Source: FEN-1191 sp036490715 (GTDB lineage Bacteria > Pseudomonadota > Gammaproteobacteria > Steroidobacterales > Steroidobacteraceae). From it: a DNA stretch of 64,000 bases. Below, in pieces: positions 23,504 to 31,951 of this stretch (positions are counted from its first letter, which is position 1; the number at the start of each line of letters is the position of its first letter). The position numbers were made by a program, and so were the translations under genes. The notes beneath the pieces are model-generated. The model saw nothing but the letters and a program-made list of their open reading frames with translations, searched no databases and was not told the origin of the DNA. The DNA is taken from the NCBI GenBank assembly GCA_036490715.1, contig DASXDL010000044.1:1-64000 (forward strand), given 5' to 3'.

Positions 23504-24447
23504 TCCCATTCGAGCTGCTGGAACACGCGTGCCACGTTGTGCGGGTGCGTGCTGTCCCACAACAGCCAGTGCGGCCGTTGATCAGCGGCCACCTGCGCGA
23601 TCGCATCCTGCATCGAGCCGCCGCGTGCGAGCTGCGCGCGCACGCCATCGAGCAGCGCCTGCAGGTAGCGCTGTTCGGGCGTCAGAGCCGCGGCCAGATC
23701 CGTCGTCGGCTCACCGTGACCCGGAACCACATGCTCGGCCGTCTGTCGTCGCAGCTGCGCGATCACACCGAGCCAGCCGTCGGCGCTGCCGTCGAGCGCC
23801 GGCAGCCGGCCCCGGAACAGCAGATCGCCGGTCCATAGCGTTCCAGTCTGCTCATCGAACACCGTCAGGTCGCAATCGGTATGGGCGATCGGCCAGGCCT
23901 TCAGCTGCAGCCGCCGGCCGCCCAGATCCAGCTCCAGGCCGGAGGCCACCGGCACATCGGGCGCCACGATCTGCGCGGCGGAAGGCGGCGGATCCAGGTC
24001 CGCGCCATACTGCTGCAGGAAGAAATCACGGCTGCGCGCCAGCGCCGCGGCGAGGTTGATATGCCCGACGAAGTGCGGGTGATCGGCCTGGAAGGCGGCA
24101 TTGCCGAGCACGTGATCCACGTGCACGTGGGTGTTGATCACGTAGCACACCGGCAGTTTGGTGTGCTCGACAACGCTGGCGCGCAAGGCGCGCCCGGTGC
24201 GTACCGAGCCGCCGGTATCGATCACCGCAACGCAGCGCTGGCCGATGATAAAGCCAATGTTGGCGATGTCGTCGTGACCGGGCGCATCCAGCGGCAGCGC
24301 TCGACCCAGGTGCACGTACACACCGGGCGCCAACGACTGCACGCTGAAATCGTTGCTGTGGGCGTGGGTCGCCCGGCCCGCCAGCAGCAGGCTCGCGGCC
24401 ATGGAAATCAGGGCAGAGCGCCGCGGCGCCGGTCCCGAGCGGCTCAA
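23500..24447 (-). CDS. quinoprotein relay system zinc metallohydrolase (SoxH-like MBL fold)
   Basis: 315-residue exported metallo-beta-lactamase-fold hydrolase. The zinc motif HVHVDH is at about residues 106-111, with further ligands in AHTDCDLTVFDEQTGTLWTGDLLF and VPGHGEP. An N-terminal leader with hydrophobic core precedes. The sequence and its neighbours match the zinc hydrolase called quinoprotein relay system zinc metallohydrolase 2, usually found with PQQ-dependent dehydrogenases. The TTG start overlaps the SoxYZ-like gene stop (TTGA), and its own stop overlaps the flavoprotein start. Confidence 0.85.
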   Translation of the reverse strand: MSRSGPAPRRSALISMAASLLLAGRATHAHSNDFSVQSLAPGVYVHLGRALPLDAPGHDDIANIGFIIGQRCVAVIDTGGSVRTGRALRASVVEHTKLPVCYVINTHVHVDHVLGNAAFQADHPHFVGHINLAAALARSRDFFLQQYGADLDPPPSAAQIVAPDVPVASGLELDLGGRRLQLKAWPIAHTDCDLTVFDEQTGTLWTGDLLFRGRLPALDGSADGWLGVIAQLRRQTAEHVVPGHGEPTTDLAAALTPEQRYLQALLDGVRAQLARGGSMQDAIAQVAADQRPHWLLWDSTHPHNVARVFQQLEWE

Positions 24448-25286
24448 CGCGTGCCGCCGGCTCCGTGCACCGAAGCGGGCGCGCTGTCGGCGAGCGTCCC
24501 GTTCCAGCTCGCGTTGAAATGCGCGTCGCTGGAATCCACCGCATCGACCACGACCGGACTGGCCAGCGGTTGGTCGGAGGCAATGCGCAGCGTCGGATTT
24601 TCGCTTAGCGAGATGCCGGTGTCGGCCTCAAGCAGCGTGCGGCCGCCGCTGCTGAAGCGAATGTGCGAAACATAGTGCGCCGGAATCGGCTCGCCGCTGC
24701 GCGGATCGATCTGGAAGCCCGAATTATTCGGATGCCGAATGCTCAGCGTCAGCGCGTGGGCATCGGGCGAGGCGCGAAAACGTATGTCGCCGAGGGTGCC
24801 GGCGGTGGTCGGGCTCGGCGGCGCGGAACAGCCGCCGCTGGCATTGACCCAGGCACTGCGCATCTCGAGCCGGCCGTCAGTGGATTCGGCGATCGCACGA
24901 ATCGAGGTAAGACGGTCCACGCGTACGCGCATGCCGATCTCCGCCACACGAGCGCCATCGGCCACGTCGAAGGTGGCTGCCAGCGGCGAGGGATTGTTAT
25001 CGATGATCAGGCGAATCTGCTTGATGTGACCGAGCGCCTCAGGTCCGAAGCGCAGTGTCAGCGGCGTGGCCGCCGGATCCGGCGTGTTCTGCGGCGCATC
25101 CAGGCTCATGTAGGCCTCATCGACCTGACCGATCGGGCGCGCGGCATAGAAATGCGGCTGCAGGTACTGCCAGGCGCCGACCGATGGCGTCTGCGAGTCG
25201 GCCAGGGCCATGACCGGGATCAGCAGCAGCGCAAAGCCGCACGGGCGGCGCGTACCGGACCTACCAGGAAATACAGATGCAATCAC
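24444..25286 (-). CDS. quinoprotein-associated SoxYZ-like carrier protein
   Basis: 280-residue periplasmic fusion of SoxY-like and SoxZ-like domains. After a signal peptide (FALLLIPVMALADS) the SoxY-like half ends in WVNASGGCSAPPSP, corresponding to the swinging-arm GGCGG of SoxY with its carrier Cys. The SoxZ-like half begins at RFRASPDAHALTLSIRHPNNSG. Such fusions are known as quinoprotein dehydrogenase-associated SoxYZ-like carriers. The GTG at 25286 is chosen because AGGAGA lies 5 bases upstream and it gives a normal signal peptide. It starts 72 bases after glcF on the same strand. Confidence 0.87.
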   Translation of the reverse strand: MIASVFPGRSGTRRPCGFALLLIPVMALADSQTPSVGAWQYLQPHFYAARPIGQVDEAYMSLDAPQNTPDPAATPLTLRFGPEALGHIKQIRLIIDNNPSPLAATFDVADGARVAEIGMRVRVDRLTSIRAIAESTDGRLEMRSAWVNASGGCSAPPSPTTAGTLGDIRFRASPDAHALTLSIRHPNNSGFQIDPRSGEPIPAHYVSHIRFSSGGRTLLEADTGISLSENPTLRIASDQPLASPVVVDAVDSSDAHFNASWNGTLADSAPASVHGAGGTR

Positions 25287-25300
25287 AATGTCTCCTCGTG

Positions 25301-25318
25301 CCCGGATTCTACTCCGGG
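25301..25318. promoter_or_regulatory. hairpin/TAGAAT element between glcF and the SoxYZ-like gene
   Basis: CCCGGA pairs with TCCGGG around TTCTAC. On the minus strand this centre reads GTAGAA, part of the AGTAGAAT box also seen at 39779 and 60139. It may be a -10 for the SoxYZ-like operon or a weak terminator for glcDEF. Confidence 0.3.
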
Positions 25319-25358
25319 GATCCAAGGCCGCGGTGCAGCGGCTCTCATCTTTTCACTA

Positions 25359-26591
25359 TCAGTCACTTACAACGAGTTTATCGATCCATTCTATCCAGTG
25401 CCATACCGGCACCGACGTCCCGGTGGCCAGATGCGACAGGCAGCCAATGTTGGAACTCAAGATCAGCGCCGGCTCACCGCTCAGCAGTTGCGCGAGTTTG
25501 CGGTCGCGCAGCTGCTGCGACAGACGCGTTTGCAGCAACGAGTAAGTGCCGGCCGAGCCGCAGCACAGATGAGCCTCTTCGGTGTGCTGCAGCTGCGCTC
25601 CCAGGCCCGAGAGCAGCGCTTCGACCCGATCACGGATCTTCAGGCCGTGCTGCAGCGTGCACGGTTTCTGCAAGGCGATCCTGGACAACCCCGGTGGGCG
25701 CGCGCGTGCTACCAGCGCCGGCAGCTCGGGCTCAAGAAATTCGCACAGGTCGCGCGTCGCGGCGCTCACGCGTTGCGCCTTGGCGGCGTAGGCGGCGTCG
25801 GTGCGCAGCAGCCGGGCGTATTCGCGCACCATCAACGCGCAGCCGGAGGCATTGATCACGATGGCTTCGATCTGGCCGGACTGCAGCAGCGGCCACCAGG
25901 CGTCGATATTGCGCCGGGCATTGGCCAGCGCCCCGGGCTGATCGTCCAAATGATGTCGGATCGCGCCACAACAGCCCGCGGCTGTCACGCGCAGCGCCTG
26001 CACGCCGATGGCATCGAGCACGCGCGCACTGGCAGCATCGATCGATGGCGCCATCGCCGGTTGGGTACAGCCCTCGAACAACAACACGTGGCGCAGATGC
26101 GCCCGCTGCGGCCAGGGCCCCGGGGCGCGCGGCGCGGCCAGCTTGGCGCGTAGCGAGCGTGGCAACGCCCAGCGCAGTGCAAGGCCGGTGGCGTACGCTG
26201 CGCCGAACACGCGACGGCGGCTCAAGCCTTCGCGCAGCAGGCCGTGCAGCAGGCGCTGGTGCAGCGGCCGGCGCACCTGTGCCGCCACCACGGCGCGCCC
26301 GATATCGACCAGGCGCCCGTATTCGACACCCGAGGGACAGGTGGTCTCGCAGTTGCGGCAGGTCAGGCAGCGGTCCAGGTGCAGCTGCGTGCTGCGGGTG
26401 GCGGCGGTGCCCTCGAGCAGTTGCTTGATCTGGTAGATGCGCCCGCGCGGGCCATCGAGCTCATCGCCGAGCAGCTGGTAGGTGGGGCAGGTGGCGTTGC
26501 AGAAGCCGCAGTGAACACAGGCGCGCAGCACGGCCTCGGCCTCATCGCCCTGAGCACTGCCCTTGATCCAGGATGCGAGTCGGGTCTCCAT
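25359..26591 (-). CDS. glcF: glycolate oxidase iron-sulfur subunit
   Basis: 410-residue GlcF subunit. Two ferredoxin-type 4Fe-4S motifs occur in CVHCGFCNATCPTYQ (about 25-39) and CLTCRNCETTCPSGVEYG (about 76-93), followed by two CCG-type domains with AAGCCGAIRHHLDD and CCGSAGTYSLLQ. It transfers electrons from the GlcDE flavoproteins to the membrane quinone pool. It is the third gene of glcDEF, 6 bases after glcE. Length equals E. coli GlcF (407). Confidence 0.96.
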   Translation of the reverse strand: METRLASWIKGSAQGDEAEAVLRACVHCGFCNATCPTYQLLGDELDGPRGRIYQIKQLLEGTAATRSTQLHLDRCLTCRNCETTCPSGVEYGRLVDIGRAVVAAQVRRPLHQRLLHGLLREGLSRRRVFGAAYATGLALRWALPRSLRAKLAAPRAPGPWPQRAHLRHVLLFEGCTQPAMAPSIDAASARVLDAIGVQALRVTAAGCCGAIRHHLDDQPGALANARRNIDAWWPLLQSGQIEAIVINASGCALMVREYARLLRTDAAYAAKAQRVSAATRDLCEFLEPELPALVARARPPGLSRIALQKPCTLQHGLKIRDRVEALLSGLGAQLQHTEEAHLCCGSAGTYSLLQTRLSQQLRDRKLAQLLSGEPALILSSNIGCLSHLATGTSVPVWHWIEWIDKLVVSD

Positions 26592-26597
26592 CGCGCG

Positions 26598-27659
26598 CTA
26601 CAGGCCTGCGACCAGCCGGCCGGGATTGAAGATCCCGTGCGGATCAAGCCGCGCCTTGAGGCGCCGATGCAGTTGCAGCACGGCGCTCGAGAGCGGATGA
26701 AAGCGCTGGCCAGCCTCACCGCCACGCCAGTGCAGCGCGGTGCCTCCGGCGCCAGCCGCGAGTGCGCGCCAGTGCGCGGGTGGCTGCGCGCTTGCGCACC
26801 AGCGCAGCGCGCCGCCCCATTCGATCAGCTGCGTGGTCTCGTCGGCCAACGCCGGTGCCGTGGACGGCAACGACAGCCGCCACAGCGCGGCGCTGCCGCG
26901 AAAGAATTCGTGCGTCTGCTCGCGCAGGCTGCGCCACAGTGCATCCGCGGCCTGTGGCTCGAGCAGCTCACCACCCAGGCGAGTACGGGCGGCGCCGACT
27001 GCCGCCTGCGCACCCGACAGCCGCAGCCAGGCCTGGTCGCGCCACCACACGCTGGCGGAAATCGGCAACGGTTGGCCGCCCCAGCGATTGAAGCAGTCCA
27101 GCGCTTTGGACAACGGCAACTCGAATCGCAGCGTGGCTTGGGCGGCAGGCAGCGGCAGCACCTTGAGCGAGACTTCGAGGATCGCGCCGAGTATTCCGAG
27201 CGAACCGCACAGCAGGCGCGCGATGTCGAAACCGGCCACGTTCTTGATGACTTTGCCACCCAGGTGCAGCGGCTCACCCTGGGCCGGCAGCAGCACCGCG
27301 CCGAGCACGAAATCGCGCACCGCGCCGGCCTGAGCGCGCCGCGGACCGGACAGACCGCTGGCCACGACCCCGCCGACGGTGGGATCAGCGCCAAATCCGG
27401 GCGGCTCGAATGCCAGGAATTGACGCTTGCTCCCCAGCAATTGCTCGACCTCGGACAGCGGCGTGCCGCAGCGCGCGGTCAGCACCAGCTCCGAGGGCTC
27501 ATAGTCGACCACCCCGCGATAGCCGCGCATGTCGAGCGTGGTACCCGCCAGCGCTTCGCCATAGAAATCCTTGGTACCCGCGCCACGCAGCCGCAGCGGC
27601 GATTTTGCGGCATGCGCCTCGACGATGCGTTGGCGCAGTTCCTGCAGCGCGGCGTCCAT
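26598..27659 (-). CDS. glcE: glycolate oxidase FAD-binding subunit
   Basis: 353-residue GlcE. FAD_binding_4 domain with PLRLRGAGTKDFYG and FGADPTVGGVVASGLSGPRR; the C-terminal GIFNPGRLVAGL is the usual ending. It forms the glycolate dehydrogenase complex with GlcD and GlcF, oxidising glycolate (or lactate) to glyoxylate. The ATG at 27659 lies on the base next to the glcD stop (27660), so the genes are translationally coupled. Confidence 0.95.
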   Translation of the reverse strand: MDAALQELRQRIVEAHAAKSPLRLRGAGTKDFYGEALAGTTLDMRGYRGVVDYEPSELVLTARCGTPLSEVEQLLGSKRQFLAFEPPGFGADPTVGGVVASGLSGPRRAQAGAVRDFVLGAVLLPAQGEPLHLGGKVIKNVAGFDIARLLCGSLGILGAILEVSLKVLPLPAAQATLRFELPLSKALDCFNRWGGQPLPISASVWWRDQAWLRLSGAQAAVGAARTRLGGELLEPQAADALWRSLREQTHEFFRGSAALWRLSLPSTAPALADETTQLIEWGGALRWCASAQPPAHWRALAAGAGGTALHWRGGEAGQRFHPLSSAVLQLHRRLKARLDPHGIFNPGRLVAGL

Positions 27660-29180
27660 TCAGAAGCGCGGGATCTCGGCATGCGCCAGCTGGCCGTGCC
27701 GCACATGCATACGGCCGTATTCGGCACAGCGCGCCAGCGTCGGGATGCCCTTGCCGGGATTGAGCAGTCCGGGCGGATCGAAGGCACGTTTGACGGCGAA
27801 GAAGGCGGCGCGCTCGGCCGCTGAGAACTGCACGCACATCGAGTTGAGCTTCTCGACGCCGACGCCATGCTCGCCGGTGATCGTACCGCCAAGCTGCACG
27901 CACAGCTCGAGGATGTCGGCGCCAAAGCGGTCGGCGCGCTCCCATTCGCCCGCGCGGTTGGCATCGAACAGCACCAGCGGGTGCAGATTGCCGTCGCCGG
28001 CGTGAAACACGTTCATGCACTTGAGGCCGTGACGCTGCTCCATCTGCTCGATCGCCTTGAGCATGTGGCCCAGGCTCTTGCGCGGGATGGTGCCGTCCAT
28101 GCAGTAGTAGTCCGGTGAGATGCGGCCGGCGGCCGGAAACGCATTCTTGCGCCCGGACCAGAAGCGCAGTCGCTCCGCCTCGGAACCGGAGACGGCGATG
28201 GCGGTGGCGCCGGAGGATTTGAGCACCGCCTGGGTGGCGGCGATTTCTTCGGCGACTTCCTCAGTGGTACCGTCGGACTCGGCCAGCAGGATCGCCTCGG
28301 CGCCCAGGTCATAGCCGGCCTTGACGAACGGTTCGACCGCCTCGGTCGCCTTGCGGTCCATCATTTCCAGTCCGGCCGGGATGATGCCGGCGGCAATGAT
28401 GGCGGCGACCGCATCGCCGGCCTTACCGACGTCGTCGAACGAGGCCATGACGACGCGCGCCAGCTGCGGCTTGGGCAGCAGCTTGAGAATGACCTCCGTC
28501 ACCACCAGCAGCAGGCCCTCGGAGCCGACGCTGAGCGCCAGCAGGTCCAGGCCTGGCGTGTCCAGCACGGGGCCGCCCAGCTCGATGCGCTCGCCGTCGA
28601 TGGTGTAACCGCGTACGCCCAGTACGTTGTGCACCGTCAGGCCATACTTCAGGCAGTGCACGCCACCGGAATTCTCGGCCACGTTGCCACCGATGCTGCA
28701 GGCGATCTGCGAGGACGGATCGGGCGCGTAGAACAAGCCGTGTACGGCGGCCGCTTCCGACACGCGCAGATTGCGCACGCCCGGCTGCACCCGCGCCACG
28801 CGCGCGGCGACGTCGATCTCCAGAATGCGGTCGAAGCGCGCCAGCGACAGCACCACGCCGGCGGCGTGCGGCATCGCACCGCCGGACAGACCGGTGCCGG
28901 CACCGCGTGCCACCACCGGCACCTCGAGCCGATGACATTCGCGCAAGATCGCGCTGACCTCCGCCTCGGTGCGCGGCAACGCCACCAGCAGCGGCGGCTG
29001 ACGAAATACCGCCAAGCCATCGCATTCGTAGGGCCGCAGGTCCTCGTCGCGGGTCAGCAGCGCATCGGCCGGCAGCAGCGCGCGCAGCGCGTGGGCCACC
29101 GCTTCGCGTCGCCCGGCGGCAGGTGCTCGCGTGCCGTCGCTGAAGCGCGATTCATCGACGGTCAACTCGCTCACGGTCAT
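27660..29180 (-). CDS. glcD: glycolate oxidase FAD-linked catalytic subunit
   Basis: 506-residue GlcD, FAD-linked 2-hydroxyacid dehydrogenase. FAD-binding PVVARGAGTGLSGGAMP (about 91-107), IGGNVAENSGGVHCLKYG and the C-terminal HAGDGNLHPL and GEHGVGVEK motifs are diagnostic. It is the first gene of glcDEF. No glcC-type regulator or glycolate permease is seen nearby; the next upstream genes are the anti-sigma/sigma pair on the same strand, 30 bases away, so readthrough from that operon is possible. Confidence 0.96.
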   Translation of the reverse strand: MTVSELTVDESRFSDGTRAPAAGRREAVAHALRALLPADALLTRDEDLRPYECDGLAVFRQPPLLVALPRTEAEVSAILRECHRLEVPVVARGAGTGLSGGAMPHAAGVVLSLARFDRILEIDVAARVARVQPGVRNLRVSEAAAVHGLFYAPDPSSQIACSIGGNVAENSGGVHCLKYGLTVHNVLGVRGYTIDGERIELGGPVLDTPGLDLLALSVGSEGLLLVVTEVILKLLPKPQLARVVMASFDDVGKAGDAVAAIIAAGIIPAGLEMMDRKATEAVEPFVKAGYDLGAEAILLAESDGTTEEVAEEIAATQAVLKSSGATAIAVSGSEAERLRFWSGRKNAFPAAGRISPDYYCMDGTIPRKSLGHMLKAIEQMEQRHGLKCMNVFHAGDGNLHPLVLFDANRAGEWERADRFGADILELCVQLGGTITGEHGVGVEKLNSMCVQFSAAERAAFFAVKRAFDPPGLLNPGKGIPTLARCAEYGRMHVRHGQLAHAEIPRF

Positions 29181-29210
29181 GGCCCATCATGACCGGCGCG
29201 CCAGCCCCGA

Positions 29211-29978
29211 TCAATCGGCGGGCGCGGTGGCAGTGATCGCTGCTGCCGCTGCGCTCCAGCGCGTCCGAAACGCTGCCAGCTCCTCGCGGCTCAGATCCGA
29301 CACCATCACCGCCGTGAAGTCCCCGGCCTCGGTTGTCAGCACGTGATAGCCGTCGAGGCTGCGATCGTGCGCCGGCCTGATGCCTGCGGTGCGGTGTGGC
29401 CACAGATAGACATTGATGCGGTGGTTGCCGTGCTGATAGAGCAGCGCGGCCACCGGCGTGCGGGCCACGAAGTCGACGCGCCCGCCCAGCAGCGCATCAC
29501 CTTGCGTGCCCAGTTCCGGCACGGGCGGTGAGAACGGCAGCTGACCGGACAGCCATGGCTTGACCGTGTGATGATCCGAGGAGGCCACATCGATCGGGTG
29601 CGCACTGAGCAGCGCGCGGACCGAGGCGTCGACCAGTTCGGTGTCCAGATCCGGTGCCCGCGCCAGATTGCGCCCTAACAGGAATCCTGCCACCACGAGC
29701 ACCACACCGGCGGCCAGCGCCCCAAGCCACGGCGAGCGCATCCGGGCCAAGTGGCGATGTGACCGCAGTTGCCGAACGATGCGCGCCCTCAGCATGGGGG
29801 GCACCGGAGAGGGTTGGGCCGCGTCCCGGAGCTGCACCAGCAGGGCACGCCGCGCGCCCAGCGCGGCAGCGCATTGCTCGCATTCGCGAACGTGCGCCTC
29901 CAGTGCCAGCGTGGCGGCGGCATCAAGCTCGTGGTCCAGATAGGCATCCCGCAGCGCGTACGCCTGCTCGTGATTCAC
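29211..29978 (-). CDS. anti-sigma factor (zinc-finger type)
   Basis: 255-residue single-pass membrane anti-sigma factor. The N-terminal cytoplasmic domain has the zinc-binding anti-sigma (ZAS) pattern HVRECEQC (about 28-35, with His and two Cys). One transmembrane helix, GALAAGVVLVVAGFLLGR (about 85-102), follows, then a periplasmic domain of about 150 residues. Its ATG overlaps the sigma gene stop by 4 bases (ATGA). It should hold the cognate ECF sigma factor inactive until an envelope or redox signal. Confidence 0.9.
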   Translation of the reverse strand: MNHEQAYALRDAYLDHELDAAATLALEAHVRECEQCAAALGARRALLVQLRDAAQPSPVPPMLRARIVRQLRSHRHLARMRSPWLGALAAGVVLVVAGFLLGRNLARAPDLDTELVDASVRALLSAHPIDVASSDHHTVKPWLSGQLPFSPPVPELGTQGDALLGGRVDFVARTPVAALLYQHGNHRINVYLWPHRTAGIRPAHDRSLDGYHVLTTEAGDFTAVMVSDLSREELAAFRTRWSAAAAAITATAPAD

Positions 29979-30505
29979 GTCGGCACCTCCATGTCGGGCC
30001 GCAGGATGATCGCCAACTGATCGCGCGCCCGCGACAGCCGCGACATCACGGTGCCGATCGGGCTGTCAAGAATGCTGGCAATCTGGCGGTACGAGAGCTG
30101 CTCGAATTCGCGCAGAATCAGTACCTCGCGCTGCTCCAGCGGCAGTTGCCCGATCGCCTGTCGCAAGCGCGCGGCGGCGGAGTCAGCCGCGACCGCCGCC
30201 ATCGGGTCGTCGGCTGCCGCTACCTGCTCGAGCTCGGCATCGGTCACCCGCACCATCCCGGCGGCCCGGTTGCGCTCGATCCAGCTATGCGCGGCGTTGC
30301 GCACGATCTGCAGCAGCCAGGCGCGGGCATCACCGCCACGATAGCTGTCGAAATACTGCAGAGCGCGCATCACCGCCTCCTGCACCACGTCCGCGGCGTC
30401 TGCCTCGTTGCGGCAAATCCAGCGCGCCAGATTGTAGGCAGCTGCCAGCTGTGGCAAGGCCACAGCTTCGAACCGTCGTGTGCGCGCGGCATCGCCTTCC
30501 GGCAT
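29975..30505 (-). CDS. ECF-family RNA polymerase sigma factor
   Basis: 176-residue ECF sigma factor with only regions 2 and 4. Region 2: EADAADVVQEAVMRALQYFDSYRG, ending AWLLQIVRNAAHSWIERNR. Region 4: LPLEQREVLILREFEQLSYRQIASILDSPIGTVMSRLSRARDQL. It is followed, with a 4-base overlap, by its anti-sigma factor. AGGAG sits about 7 bases before the ATG. A GGAATAAA-N14-GGTCT promoter lies directly upstream, and an identical motif faces the divergent metallophosphoesterase operon, so autoregulation is likely. Confidence 0.95.
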   Translation of the reverse strand: MPEGDAARTRRFEAVALPQLAAAYNLARWICRNEADAADVVQEAVMRALQYFDSYRGGDARAWLLQIVRNAAHSWIERNRAAGMVRVTDAELEQVAAADDPMAAVAADSAAARLRQAIGQLPLEQREVLILREFEQLSYRQIASILDSPIGTVMSRLSRARDQLAIILRPDMEVPT

Positions 30506-30525
30506 CGATCCAGGCTCCTAAAGTA

Positions 30526-30555
30526 AGTAGACCGCCCCGCGAGCCGGTTTATTCC
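30526..30555 (-). promoter_or_regulatory. ECF-type promoter of the sigma/anti-sigma operon
   Basis: Minus strand: GGAATAAA (30555-30548), 14-base spacer, GGTCTACT (30533-30526). The GGAA-type -35 is typical of ECF promoters. The predicted start site falls about 15 bases before the sigma gene ATG. The same -35, spacer and GGTCT core occur in the divergent promoter at 30593-30622. Confidence 0.7.
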
Positions 30556-30592
30556 GGCCGAGCGCCAAGCCTAAGTGAATCCGTACCCGCCG

Positions 30593-30622
30593 GGAATAAA
30601 GTCGCGGGCGCCGCGGTCTTCG
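30593..30622 (+). promoter_or_regulatory. ECF-type promoter of the metallophosphoesterase/cupredoxin operon
   Basis: Plus strand: GGAATAAA (30593-30600), 14-base spacer, GGTCTTCG (30615-30622). It matches the divergent sigma-operon promoter in the -35, the spacer length and the GGTCT core. It lies 35 bases before the metallophosphoesterase ATG. Confidence 0.7.
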
Positions 30623-30656
30623 TCTGCAAGCAGTGACTTTCATCGAGGAGACCGCT

Positions 30657-31589
30657 ATGTCCGCACCCGAAACCGAAGTCGTATCGCGCCGCCGCGCGCT
30701 TCAGTGTCTCGCCTACGGCGGGGCCGGCACGCTGTTCGTTCTCTCAGGCGGCGTGTTCACGCCGTTCGATCTGGCAGCAGCCGAAGGCGCGCCCGCCGTC
30801 GGGGTGCCGCTGTTCGTTCAGATCAGCGATTCGCATATCGGCTTCAACAAGGACGCCAATCCCGACGTCGGCGGGACGATGCGGGCGGCGATCAATCTGG
30901 TGAATGCGCTGCCGGCGCAGCCGGCGCTGGTGCTGCATACCGGGGACATTACTCATCTGTCGCGCGCCGAGGAATTCGACACCGCGGCGCAGCTGCTGGC
31001 GCAGTTGCGGGTCACCGAACTGCACACCACACCTGGTGAGCACGATGTCGCCGATGCCACCGCCAGCGAGTACTTCAACCGCTACGGCAAGCCGTCGGCG
31101 CAGCGCGGCTACTACAGCTTCGATCACCGCGGCGTGCATTTCGTGGCGCTGATCAATGTGCTCAATTTCAAGGCCAACGGGCTCGGCGCCCTCGGCCAGG
31201 CGCAGCTGGAGTGGCTGGAGGCCGATCTCAAGCGCCGTTCTGCCAGTACGCCGATCGTGGTGTTTGCGCACATGCCGCTGTGGAACATCTACCAGCCGTG
31301 GGGCTGGGGCACCTCGGATGCGGAGCAGGCCATCGGCTATCTGCGCCGATTCGGGTCGGTGACCGTACTCAATGGTCACATCCACCAGATCGTGCAGAAG
31401 GTCGAAGGCAACATTACCTATCACACCGCGCGGTCCTCCGCGTATCCGCAACCCCTGGCCGGGGAGGGCCCGGGGCCGGGCCCGCTGACGGTGCCACCGG
31501 ACCGGCTGGCCTCGATGCTGGGGGTCAGCAGCGTAACGCGGCAGCGTCATCCCAGTGCGTTGTCCATCACCGATCGCACCCTGGCCTGA
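30657..31589 (+). CDS. Tat-exported calcineurin-like metallophosphoesterase
   Basis: 310-residue exported phosphoesterase. The leader has the twin-arginine motif SRRRALQCLAYGG. All five metallophosphoesterase blocks are present: ISDSHIG, HTGDITH, TPGEHD (GEHD in place of the usual GNHD), FAHMPLW and NGHIHQ. This resembles the 3',5'-cyclic-AMP phosphodiesterase-like group, but the substrate is unknown. The ATG at 30657 is used because GAGGAG lies 7 bases before it. It is co-oriented with a cupredoxin 11 bases downstream and faces an ECF promoter. Confidence 0.9.
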   Translation: MSAPETEVVSRRRALQCLAYGGAGTLFVLSGGVFTPFDLAAAEGAPAVGVPLFVQISDSHIGFNKDANPDVGGTMRAAINLVNALPAQPALVLHTGDITHLSRAEEFDTAAQLLAQLRVTELHTTPGEHDVADATASEYFNRYGKPSAQRGYYSFDHRGVHFVALINVLNFKANGLGALGQAQLEWLEADLKRRSASTPIVVFAHMPLWNIYQPWGWGTSDAEQAIGYLRRFGSVTVLNGHIHQIVQKVEGNITYHTARSSAYPQPLAGEGPGPGPLTVPPDRLASMLGVSSVTRQRHPSALSITDRTLA

Positions 31590-31599
31590 AGGAGTCCTC

Positions 31600-31938
31600 A
31601 TGCCAAGCTTCCGTTTGGGTCTGATTGCGCTGCTGGCGCTGGCGGCGTGGCCGTCGGGGTACGCGGGTGAGGCGGCGGCGCCAACCGCTGCCTCCGCCAC
31701 CATCTCCATTCACGACTTCATGTTCTCGCCGATGTTGCTAGCGATCGCGGCCGGTACCACGGTCACCTGGACCAACCTTGATCCCGAGCCGCATACGATC
31801 CGCAGCGTCGATGACACCTTTCGCTCCGGCGCGCTCGATCAGAACGACAGCTTTGCGTTCAGGTTCGAGAAACCCGGCACTTATAAATATGTCTGCTCGA
31901 TCCATCCACAGATGGTGGCCACGGTGGTGGTGAAGTAG
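31600..31938 (+). CDS. exported cupredoxin (type 1 copper protein)
   Basis: 112-residue small blue-copper-type protein with a signal peptide ending near YAGEAAA. Copper ligands follow the plastocyanin pattern: His in DPEPHTIRS, then Cys, His and Met in YVCSIHPQM. AGGAG precedes the ATG. It is probably a periplasmic electron carrier or copper-binding protein. It starts 11 bases after the metallophosphoesterase stop, so both are expected to be in one ECF-controlled transcript. Confidence 0.92.
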   Translation: MPSFRLGLIALLALAAWPSGYAGEAAAPTAASATISIHDFMFSPMLLAIAAGTTVTWTNLDPEPHTIRSVDDTFRSGALDQNDSFAFRFEKPGTYKYVCSIHPQMVATVVVK

Positions 31939-31951
31939 CGCCAAGCGGGAG

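Noticed and set aside
24444..25325. Start of the SoxYZ-like gene at 25325
   Set aside because: Adds 13 charged residues before the signal peptide and lacks a ribosome-binding site; the GTG at 25286 has AGGAGA.
24663..27824. Two long plus-strand open frames opposite the SoxYZ-like and glcEF genes
   Set aside because: Low-complexity Arg/Ala/Gln products without ribosome-binding sites; shadows of the conserved minus-strand genes.
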